64,000 nucleotides of DNA from a bacterium (GCA_030432695.1 JAUILN010000001.1:186001-250000), one strand, 5' to 3'; positions 41,497 through 50,077 are shown, counted from the first letter of the stretch. Notes: a model not told the origin generated them from the letters alone. Numbers and translations: made by a program.

Positions 41497-42681
41497 TCAC
41501 CCGCCCGCGGCGCGGGCCGCCTCCAGGAACTCGACGTACTTCTGCGCCGCGCCGGTGTTGAACACCACCACCTCGCTGTCGGCCGACAGGTGGCCGTCGC
41601 GCAGCGCGTCGCGGAGTGCGCCGAGGCAGGCGGCCGACTCGGGACACAGCGCGATGCCCTCGGTGCGCATCGTGAGGCGCAGCCAGTGGTGCAGTTCGGC
41701 CTCGGCAGTCGCCATCGCACGGCCGCCGGACTCGCGCACCGCGCGCAGGATCAGGAAGTCGCCGAGCGCCTTGGGCACCCGGATGCCGCTGGCCTCGGTG
41801 TGTGGGGCGTCGAGCGCCACGCCGTGGTCGAGGCCCTGGTCGAAGGCTCGCACGATCGGGTCGCAGCCGGTCGATTGGCAGGCGAACATGGAGGGGCGCT
41901 TCGGGTCTTCGAGCCAACCGAGCGCGTCGAGCTCTGCGAACGCCTTCCACATCCCGATCAGACCGGTGCCGCCGCCGGTCGGATAAAAGATCGCGTCGGG
42001 CAGGCGGAAGCCGCACTGCGCGGCGAGTTCCAGGCCCATGGTCTTCTTGCCCTCGATGCGGTACGGCTCGCGCAGCGTGCTGACGTCGAACCAGCCCTGC
42101 GGCACCCAGTGCTCGCGGACCCGCGCGCCGCAGACGTCGATCAAGGCGTCGAGGACCTCGACGTGCGCGCCGTGCAGTTCGGCCTCCAGGCGGTTCACGA
42201 CCGGCGTGTCGGACGGCATCACCACCACCGCGTCCATGCCGCAGCGCGCCGCGTAGGCCGCGAGTGCTCCGCCCGCATTGCCTGCGGTCGGCACCGCGAC
42301 GCGGCCGACGCCCAGTTCGTGGGCCATCGAGATCGCCAGCGCCATGCCGCGCGACTTGAACGAGCCGCCGGGCAGGCGCGACTCGTCCTTGATCTTCAGC
42401 GAGCGCACGCCGAGCTCGGTGGCGAGGCGCGGGCAGTCGAGCAGCGGGGTCTCGGTCTCGCCGAGCGACACGCGGTGGCGGTGGTCCTGCAGCGGCAGCA
42501 GCTCGCTCCAGCGCCACAGGTCGGCGGGGCGGCGCAGGACCTCGTCGCGCGACAGCTCGGCCTTGGTCCGCTCCAGGTCGTAGCGGACCAGGATCGGCTT
42601 GCCGCCGTGCACCTGCTGCAGCGTGCCGGCTTCGAGCTGCGAGCCGTCGGCGGTGGACTCGAGGTGGGAGACGTAGCTCAT
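41497..42681 (-). CDS. thrC: Threonine synthase
   Basis: 394 aa from ATG 42681. A fold-type II PLP enzyme: the cofactor lysine is in LPGGSFKSRGMALAI, the phosphate-binding glycine loop in VPTAGNAGGALAAYAA, and IFYPTGGGTGLIGMWKAF follows. The N-terminal HRVSLGETETPLLDCPRL is typical of threonine synthases of the shorter type. It converts O-phosphohomoserine to threonine. The protein frame continues without a stop into a pseudouridine synthase upstream, so it may be made either from its own ATG or as the C-terminal part of a fusion. The ATG stands in an ATGA context typical of overlapping genes here. Confidence 0.88.
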   Translation of the reverse strand: MSYVSHLESTADGSQLEAGTLQQVHGGKPILVRYDLERTKAELSRDEVLRRPADLWRWSELLPLQDHRHRVSLGETETPLLDCPRLATELGVRSLKIKDESRLPGGSFKSRGMALAISMAHELGVGRVAVPTAGNAGGALAAYAARCGMDAVVVMPSDTPVVNRLEAELHGAHVEVLDALIDVCGARVREHWVPQGWFDVSTLREPYRIEGKKTMGLELAAQCGFRLPDAIFYPTGGGTGLIGMWKAFAELDALGWLEDPKRPSMFACQSTGCDPIVRAFDQGLDHGVALDAPHTEASGIRVPKALGDFLILRAVRESGGRAMATAEAELHHWLRLTMRTEGIALCPESAACLGALRDALRDGHLSADSEVVVFNTGAAQKYVEFLEAARAAGG

Positions 42682-43413
42682 GGTCGGTCGGGGAGCGGGG
42701 CGGAGGGCGTGGAGGTCGGGAGTGCGCTCGCGGGCCAGCCCGGCGAGGAACTCGCGGGGTGCGCCGGGCAGGCCGATCAGGAAGGTGGCGAGGTCGTGCG
42801 GCAGCGGGTCGATCAGCTCGATGCGCTCGCCGCTGCTCGGGTGGTCGAAGCACAGCCGCCAGGCGTGCAGGCACAGCCGCGGCAGGCCGTGCCGCTTGCG
42901 GAACATCTGGTTGATGCGGCCCTTGCCGTGCGTGGTGTCGCCGAGCACCTGGTGGGCGAGGTGGTCGAGGTGGCGGCGGATCTGGTGGGTGCGGCCGGTG
43001 TGGATCCGCGCGCGCAGCAACGAGCAGCGGAAGAACCGCGCCAGGGTCTCGAACTCGCTGTGGGCCGGCTGGTAGTTGCCGGCGTCGCTGGTCAGCTCCT
43101 GGTGCGACTCGAAGTGGTCGGGGGCGTGGCCGCGGGCGAGGACCAGGTAGTCCTTCTCGGCGTTGGCCAGGCTCCGCTGCAGGCGCGCCGCGGAGTCCTT
43201 CGACAGGCCGAACGTGAGGATCCCCGAGGTGGCCTTGTCGAGGCGATGCACCGGGAACAGGTGGTGACCGATCGCCGCACGGGTCTCCTGCAGCGCGAAC
43301 CGCTCGCCGTCGGTCGAGCGCGGCCCGCGGTGCACGGCCATGCCACCGGGTTTCGACACCGCGACGAGGTCGTCGTCGAGGTGCAGGATGCGGAGGGGGG
43401 CGGGGTCAGGCAT
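42682..43413 (-). CDS. truC: RluA-family tRNA pseudouridine synthase (TruC-like), no stop before thrC
   Basis: 244 aa from ATG 43413 to the thrC ATG, in one continuous frame with it. LHLDDDLVAVSKPGGMAVHRG opens the catalytic domain, PVHRLDKATSGILTFGLSK has the catalytic Asp in HRLDxxTSG, and GRTHQIRRHLDHLAHQVLGDTTHGKGRINQ (read in parts) is typical of TruC, which modifies U65 in tRNAs. The S4 domain of other RluA proteins is absent, also as in TruC. No stop codon is found between this domain and threonine synthase; the junction is Pro/Arg-rich (ALRPAPRPT). Either a true 638-aa fusion or a stop lost through a small indel. Confidence 0.82.
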
Positions 43414-43451
43414 CCGTGTGCGGGTCCGGGCGGGATGGCGATGAAGTGCGC

Positions 43452-43856
43452 TCAGGCACGCCCGCTCCGCGCCCTGCGGTAGGCCTCGATCACCGGCATG
43501 AAGTCCCAGTAGTTCTGCATCGTGCGCAGCTCGAACAGCACGCGCTGGTCCTGGTCGGCATCGAGCAGCAGCTTGCCGTCGCGGAGCACACGGAAGGTCA
43601 GCTCCAGGTCGGCGTCGTTGATCGGCACCACGTCGATCGCGCGGCCGGTGCCGAGCGCCTCGATCAGATCCGCCTGGATGTCGTCGGCGCGCATCTGTGC
43701 CTCGATCGCATCGACCCGGTGCCCGGGCAACAGGATCGCGACGTCGAGGTCGCTGTCGGGGCGGGCCTCGCCCCGCGCTTCGCTGCCGAACAGCCACGCG
43801 GCGACCAGGCCGCGGGGCTCGGCGAAGTAGCGGCGGAGGGCCGGGAGCGGGTCCAT
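43452..43856 (-). CDS. MNT-type minimal nucleotidyltransferase domain protein
   Basis: 134 aa. The polymerase-beta-like active site is LFGSEARGEARPDSDLDVAIL, with the GS(x)ARG and DLD motifs and a third acidic residue in IDVVPIND. Such small proteins usually act as antitoxins that AMPylate or otherwise modify a HEPN toxin encoded next to them. No HEPN gene is adjacent: the neighbours are truC and the selenoprotein candidate. It may act alone or have an unrecognised partner. A TAGACT hexamer 7 nt before the ATG supports this start over the upstream GTG-type start at 43892. Confidence 0.82.
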   Translation of the reverse strand: MDPLPALRRYFAEPRGLVAAWLFGSEARGEARPDSDLDVAILLPGHRVDAIEAQMRADDIQADLIEALGTGRAIDVVPINDADLELTFRVLRDGKLLLDADQDQRVLFELRTMQNYWDFMPVIEAYRRARSGRA

Positions 43857-43863
43857 GGCCCAG

Positions 43864-43869
43864 AGTCTA
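43864..43869 (-). promoter_or_regulatory. Putative -10 TAGACT, 7 nt before nucleotidyltransferase start
   Basis: TAGACT on the minus strand fits TAnnnT and lies 7 nt before the ATG at 43856; no Shine-Dalgarno is between. Confidence 0.45.
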
Positions 43870-43949
43870 TCGGTGGGGTCGTTCGCGCCCACGGGCTGCG
43901 ACGGAAGAACGCCAACGCGGTGGCGCGGCCCCGAGCCGAGGGCCGCCGC

Positions 43950-45203
43950 CTACTCCGGCAACCGATACCGGAAGCTGCCGCGCTTGCCGTTCCGCAGGTA
44001 CACCACCTCCACCTCGTCTCCCGCCCGCTTCGTCAACCGCACCCAGGTGTGGAACTCCGCCGGCGAGGTGAAGTCGTCGCGGCCGTCGAAGCTGAGGATC
44101 ACGTCGCCCTGGCGCAGGCCGGCGCGCTGGACTGCGCGGCCGCGGTGGGCCTTCTCGCCCCAGGTGACGAGGTACTGGACGCGGAACGCGTGAGTGTCCT
44201 CGGGCAGGCCGAGTTTGCGGAGATCCGCCGGCGGGAGGAACGGGCCGCCGAAGCCGGGCGCGGGCGACAGGCCCCACTTGTAGGGACGCCAGGTGTACTC
44301 CGCGACGGTGCCGCGCTTCCAGCCGTCCGGCAGCTCGAGGGTGTCCTCGATCCGCTCGTCACCGCGCTGCCATGCCAGCTCCAGCTCGTGGGCATCGGGC
44401 GGCGCCTCGTGCAGCGCGAACGACAGGTCGGCAATCGTGAGCACGCGCGGCTGCACGCCGACGCGCAGCAGGCGATCGCCAGCGCGCAGCCCTGCGGCGG
44501 ATGCCAGGGAGTCCGGAACGACCGACGCGATCACCGCCTGGTCGTGGTGATCGAGCGCGACGCCGATCCGCGCCGGCGGCGGATACACCCACTTGGTGTC
44601 CTCGGTGACGGTGCCGGCTTCGACCGCCACGCGGTGCAGGGTCTCGTGGACCGTGTGGCAGTGCACGCAGCTCGCGCGGAGCTTCGGGTCGCGCTCGCGT
44701 TTCTTCGCCAGCGGCGGCAGGTCGATCACCTGGCGCGGCTGGTGTTCGGGATCGAGGTCGCCGGCTTCGTGCGCGGCGAACTCGTCGAGCGTCGTGCGCA
44801 GCAGCGCGGTCAGACCCCCGAGGTCGTTCCAGTCGGTCGGCTCGTGGACATCACGGCCGCCGTAGCGGTGGAACACCGTGCCGTCGCCGTGCATCAACAG
44901 CGCGGCGAAGGTCAGGTCGTAGTCGAAGCGGTAGACGTCGAGATCGACCCGACTCATGTCGAGGACCTTGACCGAGACGTAGCTCTCGGCGACCTCGATC
45001 AGCTCGCTAGGGGGCTCTGCGACCAACTGGCCGTAGAGACTCGCGCAGTCCTTTCAAGGCTCGCAGCGGAACACCGCGAGCAGCGGCTTGCCGTCGCGGA
45101 GTGCCTCGGCACGGGCGGCGTCGAGGTCGGTGCGCCAGTCGATCGAGGTGGGGGCCTGGCCGGGCAGCGACAGGGTGGCGGTGAGAACGGCCAGCAGGCG
45201 CAT
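43950..45203 (-). CDS. Probable selenoprotein: secreted thioredoxin-like / cytochrome c / PDZ protein with in-frame TGA (Sec50)
   Basis: Reading TGA at 45056-45054 as selenocysteine gives 417 residues. Residues 1-17 are a short signal peptide. Residues ~20-110 look like a thioredoxin-fold domain (IDWRTDLDAARAEALRDGKPLLAVF) whose redox motif is C47-E-P-U50-K-D-C53, followed by YVSVKVLDMS and FAALLMHGDG in the same frame. CVHCH (179-183) is a haem c motif. PDZ-like segments are at ~215-255 (GVALDHHDQAVIASVVPDSLASAAGL in parts) and ~355-400 (AGLRQGDVILSFDG). Downstream of TGA only a TTG could restart translation, in mid-domain. A SECIS-like hairpin follows, and the gene ends in TAG. Alternative: Cys-to-stop pseudogene. 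Start 45224 is also possible. Likely role: extracytoplasmic redox reactions. Confidence 0.72.
45015..45038 (-). promoter_or_regulatory. Putative bacterial SECIS element
   Basis: RNA hairpin within the coding sequence, starting 15 nt after the in-frame UGA: CUCU, then A, CGGCC, loop AGUU, GGUCG, C, AGAG. It has nine base pairs (one G-U) and one A-C mismatch. The apical loop starts 26 nt from the codon and has G as its second base. Both features fit the bacterial SECIS consensus (loop at about 16-37 nt, G among the first two loop bases). Confidence 0.65.
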
Positions 45204-45230
45204 GGCGGGTCGCGAGGACGTCATGCCGGG

Positions 45231-45288
45231 TATCCTCGGGGCGATGCAGCCACCGATCCAGAGGGGGCGCACGCAGCCCGTGCTGTGA
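45231..45288 (+). other. Possible 14-codon leaderless mini-ORF with TATCCT box
   Basis: TATCCT at 45231-45236 stands 7 nt before an ATG at 45244 that opens MQPPIQRGRTQPVL and a TGA at 45286. The layout is the same as at full-length leaderless genes here. It lies in the divergent region between the selenoprotein candidate and a lipoprotein gene and could be a leader peptide, or the hexamer may simply be the lipoprotein promoter. Confidence 0.25.
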
Positions 45289-45343
45289 CCTCTGGGACCG
45301 TGACTTCCGGGACGTGACTTCCCGCACGTGACTTCCGGCTCAG
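45285..45343 (+). repeat. Four degenerate 14-15-bp tandem repeats (GTGACTTCC family)
   Basis: Units begin at 45285 (GTGACCTCTGGGACC), 45300 (GTGACTTCCGGGAC), 45314 (GTGACTTCCCGCAC) and 45328 (GTGACTTCCGGCTC). They lie just upstream of the first lipoprotein. A single related unit, CGTGACTTCGGACC, occurs at about 50719 before the paralogous lipoprotein. Confidence 0.75.
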
Positions 45344-45395
45344 GTCAGACTAGCGCCGGGTATCTCTCGTCCCGCCAGGCCGACCCAGAACCCTC

Positions 45396-48041
45396 ATGCC
45401 TCGATCTGCCACGTGCCGCTCCTGGATCCTCGCGCTGGTCCCTTCGTTCCTCGTGCTGGCGGGTGCCGGCTGTTCGGGTGGCGGATCCACTGGCAACGAT
45501 TCCCGATTGCCTGCTCCGGACCGGACCGTGCACCGCCTGTCGCGGCTGGAGGGCGGAGTTCCTCCGGCGCCCGGAGAGACCTTCGACGCCGTCTATCTCG
45601 ACAGCGGGATCGGCGTCGCGGTCTGGGAGGAGGTCGTCGACGGGGTCGGGCAGATCCGCTACGCCGTCGACCTGGGAGGAGTGCGCGGCTTCGGCGAGGT
45701 CATGGATCTGGCGTCCGGGCGGATCCTGGATCTGGTCGGGTTCGGCTTCCTCGCGGACTGCGTCTACGCGACCGAGGATCCGAGCAGCGGCCGGGTGCTC
45801 ATCCAGCTGGCGACGTTCAACGGTGGGGCGTGGGGTGCGCCGTCGAGCGTCACGACCCTGTCGCGCGATCCAGCGACGGCGCGGCTCGCGCGGGACGCGG
45901 GCGGTGCCTGGGCCGTGGCGTTGGGGCTGTCCGGCAGCGGTGTGGCGGCGCTGACCTACGAACTGGTCGGCGGCGCGTGGATCCGCGTCGACGAGATCGG
46001 TGAGCTCGCCGACCCGCAGACGATCCCCGACGGTGCGGTCGATGCGGCCGACGTCCGGTTGTTCGGGCTGGAGCAGGGCTTCGTGGTCGCGGTGCAGACC
46101 GATCCGACCGCTGGCCGCCTGTGGACCGCGTTCTGGTCGGGTGGCACCGCCGGCGACGTGATCGAACCCTTCTCCGCCGAGACGGTGAGGCTGCTGGGGA
46201 TCGCGACCGAGGGCTCGAGCGCGCAGCTCGTCGCGCGGGCGGACGACCAGTTGATCGCGCGGGCGTTCGAAGGTGGGGCGTGGGGAGGAGCGACCGTGTT
46301 GGTGGTCCTTCTCGACGCCGATTCCATCGTGGACCTGGTCGGCGTCGCGGCGCGCGATGGTCGGCCTGCGCGCTTCGCGTTCACTCTGGGCGACGTCGGG
46401 GTGCAATCGAGACCTGGCCGCATCACGTTGTTCGAGCGCCTGATCGGCACACCCGGTTGGTTCAGCAACCTGGCAGTGGTGCTGAACCCCGGGCCGATCA
46501 CCGAGCTGCAGCTGGTGCCGACGCCGGCGAGCTACGTCCTCGCTTGGAACGAGGGCGAAGTGCGCAAGGTCCAAGCCGTCGGGACGCCGAACGGCACGAC
46601 GCACACCATCCCCGATGCGGTCGGTCGGCTCGAACTGGTCGCCGCCACGCCGTCGAGCCAGGGTGCCGACTACCTGGTCGCCACCGCGGTGCGTTCCGGT
46701 CCGACCGGTCGGGAACGGTCGGTGGTGGTCGGCTACGGGCTGGGAGACGATCTCGATGGTCCCCTCCCGCTGGCGTCCGCCAACCTCGAGCCGCAGCAGG
46801 AGCTGTTGGGGCTGCACCGAAAGGCCGACGGGAGCGTCGTGTTCACCCAGGGGCCAGCCCCCGAGTCCGCGGTGCGCTACGACCAGCTCGCCGAAGCGGG
46901 GGCGGGGACGACGGGGCTCCTGACCCGCTTCGGGGGCGATGTGGTGTTCCCGCCCATGGCGACCCGGGTCGCGTGTGCCGCGGCGCCGGGGAATCGGCTG
47001 CTGGTGATCTGGGACGAGCGGGATGGCGAGCAGCCGTTGGCGTTCGCGGACTGGGTCGGAATCGACTGGAGCCTGCCGGGCGTGCTCCTGCCGGGGCGGC
47101 GGCAGCGCTTCTGGGATCTCCGTTCGATCCAGGGACCGGGGTCCGAGGCACCGCTGGTCTCCGCCCGCGACGACGAGCTGCTGCGTCACGATCCGGCGGG
47201 TGGACCGGACCGGTTCCTGGCGTCGATCGGAACCGCGGGAGACGGGTCCCGCCTCGCGCTCGCCGGCGGGCCGGCCGATCGGTTCGTGATGGCCTACCAC
47301 GACGTCGACCTGCAGGGGCGGAGCGAACTCACGCTGCGCGGCTTCGACGGGGATCGGCTGCGGTTCGAGCAGCACTTCGAGGACGCGGTGGCCGGGTCCG
47401 GGATCGCGGTCGCGGTCGGAGAGCGCGATTTCCACGTGGTCTACCGTCGGCAGGACGCGGTGGTGCATTGGCGAGGCAATCCGGTGGACCCATCGTCCTT
47501 CGATTCGATCGAGCCGCGCGACGAGGAGCAGGTCCTCGGCTACGCGGTTGCGGGGCGCGGTGCCGAGGGATGGGTCCGGGCGATCGCCTGGTCCCACTCG
47601 GTCGACTTCACGTTCGACGACGGTGCGTCGTTCACGGCTGCGTCGACCGTCGGTCCGCGCGGTGCGCCGTCGGTGGCTGCCGTGGGCGAGGGTGCGCTGG
47701 CGGTCTGGCTGGACGGTGAGGAGCTCGTCGGCTGGTCGAACGCCGGTCCGCGGGTCGGATCCGTGGTGTTGGCGGCGGGTGCGCTCCGGCCTTCGGCGGT
47801 GAGGGTCAGGGCCCGCGAGCTGGACGTCGAGGTCCTGTGGCTCGAGGAGCGCCCGGACGTGAGCGGCTCGCGCCTCGTCCGCCGCCGCTTCGATGCCGGC
47901 GGCTGGGGCTCCGAGGTGGAGATCCTGTTGCGGTCGCGGCCGATCACCGCCTTCGACCTGGGCCGGCTGTCCAACGGCGACCTCGCGGTCGTCTGGATCG
48001 AGGACGGCGCGGTGTGGGGGCAGGTGCTCGCGGTGGACTGA
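45396..48041 (+). CDS. Large lipoprotein, propeller-like repeats (paralogue 1 of 3)
   Basis: 881 aa; lipobox LAGAGC (Cys 26) followed by a Gly/Ser stretch (SGGGSTGN). The long mature part consists of recurrent short strands with patterns such as FVVAVQTDPTAGRLWTAFW and ARFAFTLGDVGVQ spaced by about 50-60 residues, which suggests beta-propeller blades. Two relatives, at 50800 and 53454, share order and end: a C-terminal SRLVRRRFDAGGWGSEVEIL, then LSNGDLAVVWIEDGAVWGQVL. No known domain is recognised and no catalytic site is seen. It probably sits on a membrane facing outside. The upstream region has TATCTC at about 45364 and the GTGACTTCC repeats. Confidence 0.78.
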   Translation: MPRSATCRSWILALVPSFLVLAGAGCSGGGSTGNDSRLPAPDRTVHRLSRLEGGVPPAPGETFDAVYLDSGIGVAVWEEVVDGVGQIRYAVDLGGVRGFGEVMDLASGRILDLVGFGFLADCVYATEDPSSGRVLIQLATFNGGAWGAPSSVTTLSRDPATARLARDAGGAWAVALGLSGSGVAALTYELVGGAWIRVDEIGELADPQTIPDGAVDAADVRLFGLEQGFVVAVQTDPTAGRLWTAFWSGGTAGDVIEPFSAETVRLLGIATEGSSAQLVARADDQLIARAFEGGAWGGATVLVVLLDADSIVDLVGVAARDGRPARFAFTLGDVGVQSRPGRITLFERLIGTPGWFSNLAVVLNPGPITELQLVPTPASYVLAWNEGEVRKVQAVGTPNGTTHTIPDAVGRLELVAATPSSQGADYLVATAVRSGPTGRERSVVVGYGLGDDLDGPLPLASANLEPQQELLGLHRKADGSVVFTQGPAPESAVRYDQLAEAGAGTTGLLTRFGGDVVFPPMATRVACAAAPGNRLLVIWDERDGEQPLAFADWVGIDWSLPGVLLPGRRQRFWDLRSIQGPGSEAPLVSARDDELLRHDPAGGPDRFLASIGTAGDGSRLALAGGPADRFVMAYHDVDLQGRSELTLRGFDGDRLRFEQHFEDAVAGSGIAVAVGERDFHVVYRRQDAVVHWRGNPVDPSSFDSIEPRDEEQVLGYAVAGRGAEGWVRAIAWSHSVDFTFDDGASFTAASTVGPRGAPSVAAVGEGALAVWLDGEELVGWSNAGPRVGSVVLAAGALRPSAVRVRARELDVEVLWLEERPDVSGSRLVRRRFDAGGWGSEVEILLRSRPITAFDLGRLSNGDLAVVWIEDGAVWGQVLAVD

Positions 48042-48067
48042 GTCGCGCGGCGCGCCGTCCCGAAGCG

Positions 48068-50077
48068 CTACTTCGCCAACGGGTCGTGCAGGTTGGTCTC
48101 GCCGCTCTTGTGGTACACGTCGACCGCGGTCGCCGCGGCCTTGCCGTAGTAGCAGCTCGCACCCCGTGACGCCGCGAGCTTCTCCAGCCGAGTGGCCAGC
48201 GGCGCGAGCTTGCGCAGGTAGAGCGCCTGCGCTTTCTCCTCGGCCTTCTGGCGGGCGCGCGGCGCGGTGATCTCGGCGTTCTTGGCGACCAGCTCGCGCT
48301 GGCGCTCGTCGAGGTCGGCGAGGTCGGCGAACACCTCGGTGTAGGTCTTGCCGGCGTAGAAGGCGTTCTTCACCTCCTGGTCGCGGAACTCGTCGTTCCA
48401 GCGCGACTCGGCCTCGTCGAAGGCGGGGATGCGGTCGAAGCGGTCCTTCGCCTCCGCGACGGCGGTGAACTTGCCATGGACGTCTCCGAGTGCGCCGCGG
48501 GCGTCGATCGCGGCGATCGTCGCGCGGACCTCTTGGTCGATGCCGGCCAGCTCGCCGGTCGCCTCGCGCGCGGCGAAGGTGCCGGAGTGCTCGGCCTGGA
48601 ACTTGTCGAGCTGGCCGTGCCAGGCGGCGAGCTTCAGGCGGTCCTTCCGTGCCAGCAGCGACTGCCACGCGGCGCCGGCGGCCAGTTCCTCGGCGGCGGC
48701 GTCGGTGCCGAGCAGCGCGGTGTGCTTGGCGTGCGCGGCATCGAATGCCGCGACGCCACCCAGCTTGCGCTGTTGCTCATCCAACGCGGACTGCAGCGCG
48801 AACAGGTCGCCGCGGTCGGCGAGTCCCTGCAGTCCGGCGAGCGCTGCGCCGACGATCTCGTCGAGATGGCCGGCGAGCTGTCGTGCATGGGCGATCTGCG
48901 CCGCATCCTCCTGGCTGCCGGCGGCGAGGTAGGGCTCGAGGCCGGCCGCGGCCTGGGCGAAGCGCTCGTCGACCAGAGCCGCGAACACGCTCCGGAGGCC
49001 TCCGTCGAGCTCGTCCTCGTCGACGAGGCGGCGGACTGCGCCGCCGGGGCGCGCGTTCTCGAGCAGGGCGGCCATCGCCCAGCCGAGCCCGTTGCCGACC
49101 TCCATGTAGGTCTCCGGATTGCCGCCGTAGTGCGCGCCGCCGCCGCGCCAGAACGGCCGCGCGTCGACGGTTGCGACGTTGCCGGCGAACTCGGGATACT
49201 TCCGCGGGTCGCTGACCGCCAGCTGGGCCTCGGCGACGGTCAACGCGTGCGCGCTCATGCCGCGGCCGCCGAAGCCGATCGTCGCGCAGACGAACGGCGC
49301 GTCGGGGGCGTCGAAGTCGTGGCGCAGCGACTTGATCAGCTGCACGAAGTTCTGCTCGTAGCGCACCGCCCACTCGGCCTTCTGGTCCTTGTGGCCCTGC
49401 CACCAGACGAAGCCGGCGATCTCGTAGCGCCGCGCGCCGGGGTAGTACTTCGGCAGGTGGGCGAGCACTTCGCGGACGCAGTCGGTGTCGTCGTCGTACT
49501 GCTTGCCGGCGTACCAGCTGCCCTTGGGCCGTTTCGACGGATCGCGCGAGCCCTGGTAGCCGGGGATGGTCTGGCCCTCGTACTCGTAGTCCTCGGTGCC
49601 CGGCGGCAGCAGGTCCCAGCCGAGCGCGCGGTTGCCGATGCAGGCCTTGAGCACCAGCACCGGCGCGTCGAGGACCTCTCCCATGATGTGGCCGAAGCCG
49701 ATCTCCGGTCCGAAGTTCTTGCCGCTGACGGTCAGCCAGTCGTTGACGTGTTCGGTCATGCGGCCGTTGGCGTGCATCACCCGCACGTTGCGGACGTCGC
49801 GGCGCGTGGTCCAGTTGCCGGCGTCGTCCATCAGGTGGGTGAAGCGCTGCTTGTCGCGGACCACGTTGGCGAGCGAGGCGACGTCGCCGAAGCCCAACAT
49901 GTTGGACTGGCCCATCAGGATGAAGACCTGCACCGGCTTCGACATGTCGGCCGGCTCCGCGTCGGGAGGCGGCAGGTTCTCCGGGCCGACGCCGGTCGGG
50001 CTCTGAGCCGGCAGGGTCAGCGTATGGGCGGCGAGGAGGAGGACGAGAGCGGGGACGACGGCGGAGACGGTTCGCAT
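48068..50077 (-). CDS. Secreted sialate O-acetylesterase-like (SASA domain) protein with helical C-terminal region
   Basis: 669 aa with a signal peptide (cleavage near LPAQS). Residues ~48-330 are an SGNH/SASA esterase: FILMGQSNMLGFG (catalytic Ser in GQSNM, 56-60), PEIGFGHIM, VLVLKACIGNRALGWDLLPP and FVWWQGHKDQ, the block that carries the catalytic Asp/His region (usually WxQGExD; here GHKD, so the Glu is replaced). Family enzymes remove O-acetyl groups from sialic acid or xylan. The C-terminal ~300 residues are Ala/Glu/Lys-rich helices, perhaps a coiled coil, unusual for the family. Located on the minus strand between the lipoprotein paralogues. Confidence 0.82.
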   Translation of the reverse strand: MRTVSAVVPALVLLLAAHTLTLPAQSPTGVGPENLPPPDAEPADMSKPVQVFILMGQSNMLGFGDVASLANVVRDKQRFTHLMDDAGNWTTRRDVRNVRVMHANGRMTEHVNDWLTVSGKNFGPEIGFGHIMGEVLDAPVLVLKACIGNRALGWDLLPPGTEDYEYEGQTIPGYQGSRDPSKRPKGSWYAGKQYDDDTDCVREVLAHLPKYYPGARRYEIAGFVWWQGHKDQKAEWAVRYEQNFVQLIKSLRHDFDAPDAPFVCATIGFGGRGMSAHALTVAEAQLAVSDPRKYPEFAGNVATVDARPFWRGGGAHYGGNPETYMEVGNGLGWAMAALLENARPGGAVRRLVDEDELDGGLRSVFAALVDERFAQAAAGLEPYLAAGSQEDAAQIAHARQLAGHLDEIVGAALAGLQGLADRGDLFALQSALDEQQRKLGGVAAFDAAHAKHTALLGTDAAAEELAAGAAWQSLLARKDRLKLAAWHGQLDKFQAEHSGTFAAREATGELAGIDQEVRATIAAIDARGALGDVHGKFTAVAEAKDRFDRIPAFDEAESRWNDEFRDQEVKNAFYAGKTYTEVFADLADLDERQRELVAKNAEITAPRARQKAEEKAQALYLRKLAPLATRLEKLAASRGASCYYGKAAATAVDVYHKSGETNLHDPLAK

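Noticed and set aside
41497-43797. Extension of the TruC/ThrC frame upstream to 43797
   Set aside because: Beyond ATG 43413 the translation is Arg-rich and antisense to the nucleotidyltransferase gene, which has clear GSxARG and DLD motifs.
45054-45056. Simple split into two genes at the TGA
   Set aside because: The upstream piece would end in the middle of a redox motif and the downstream piece would have only a TTG start in the middle of a domain with no signal peptide. The SECIS-like hairpin also argues for read-through.
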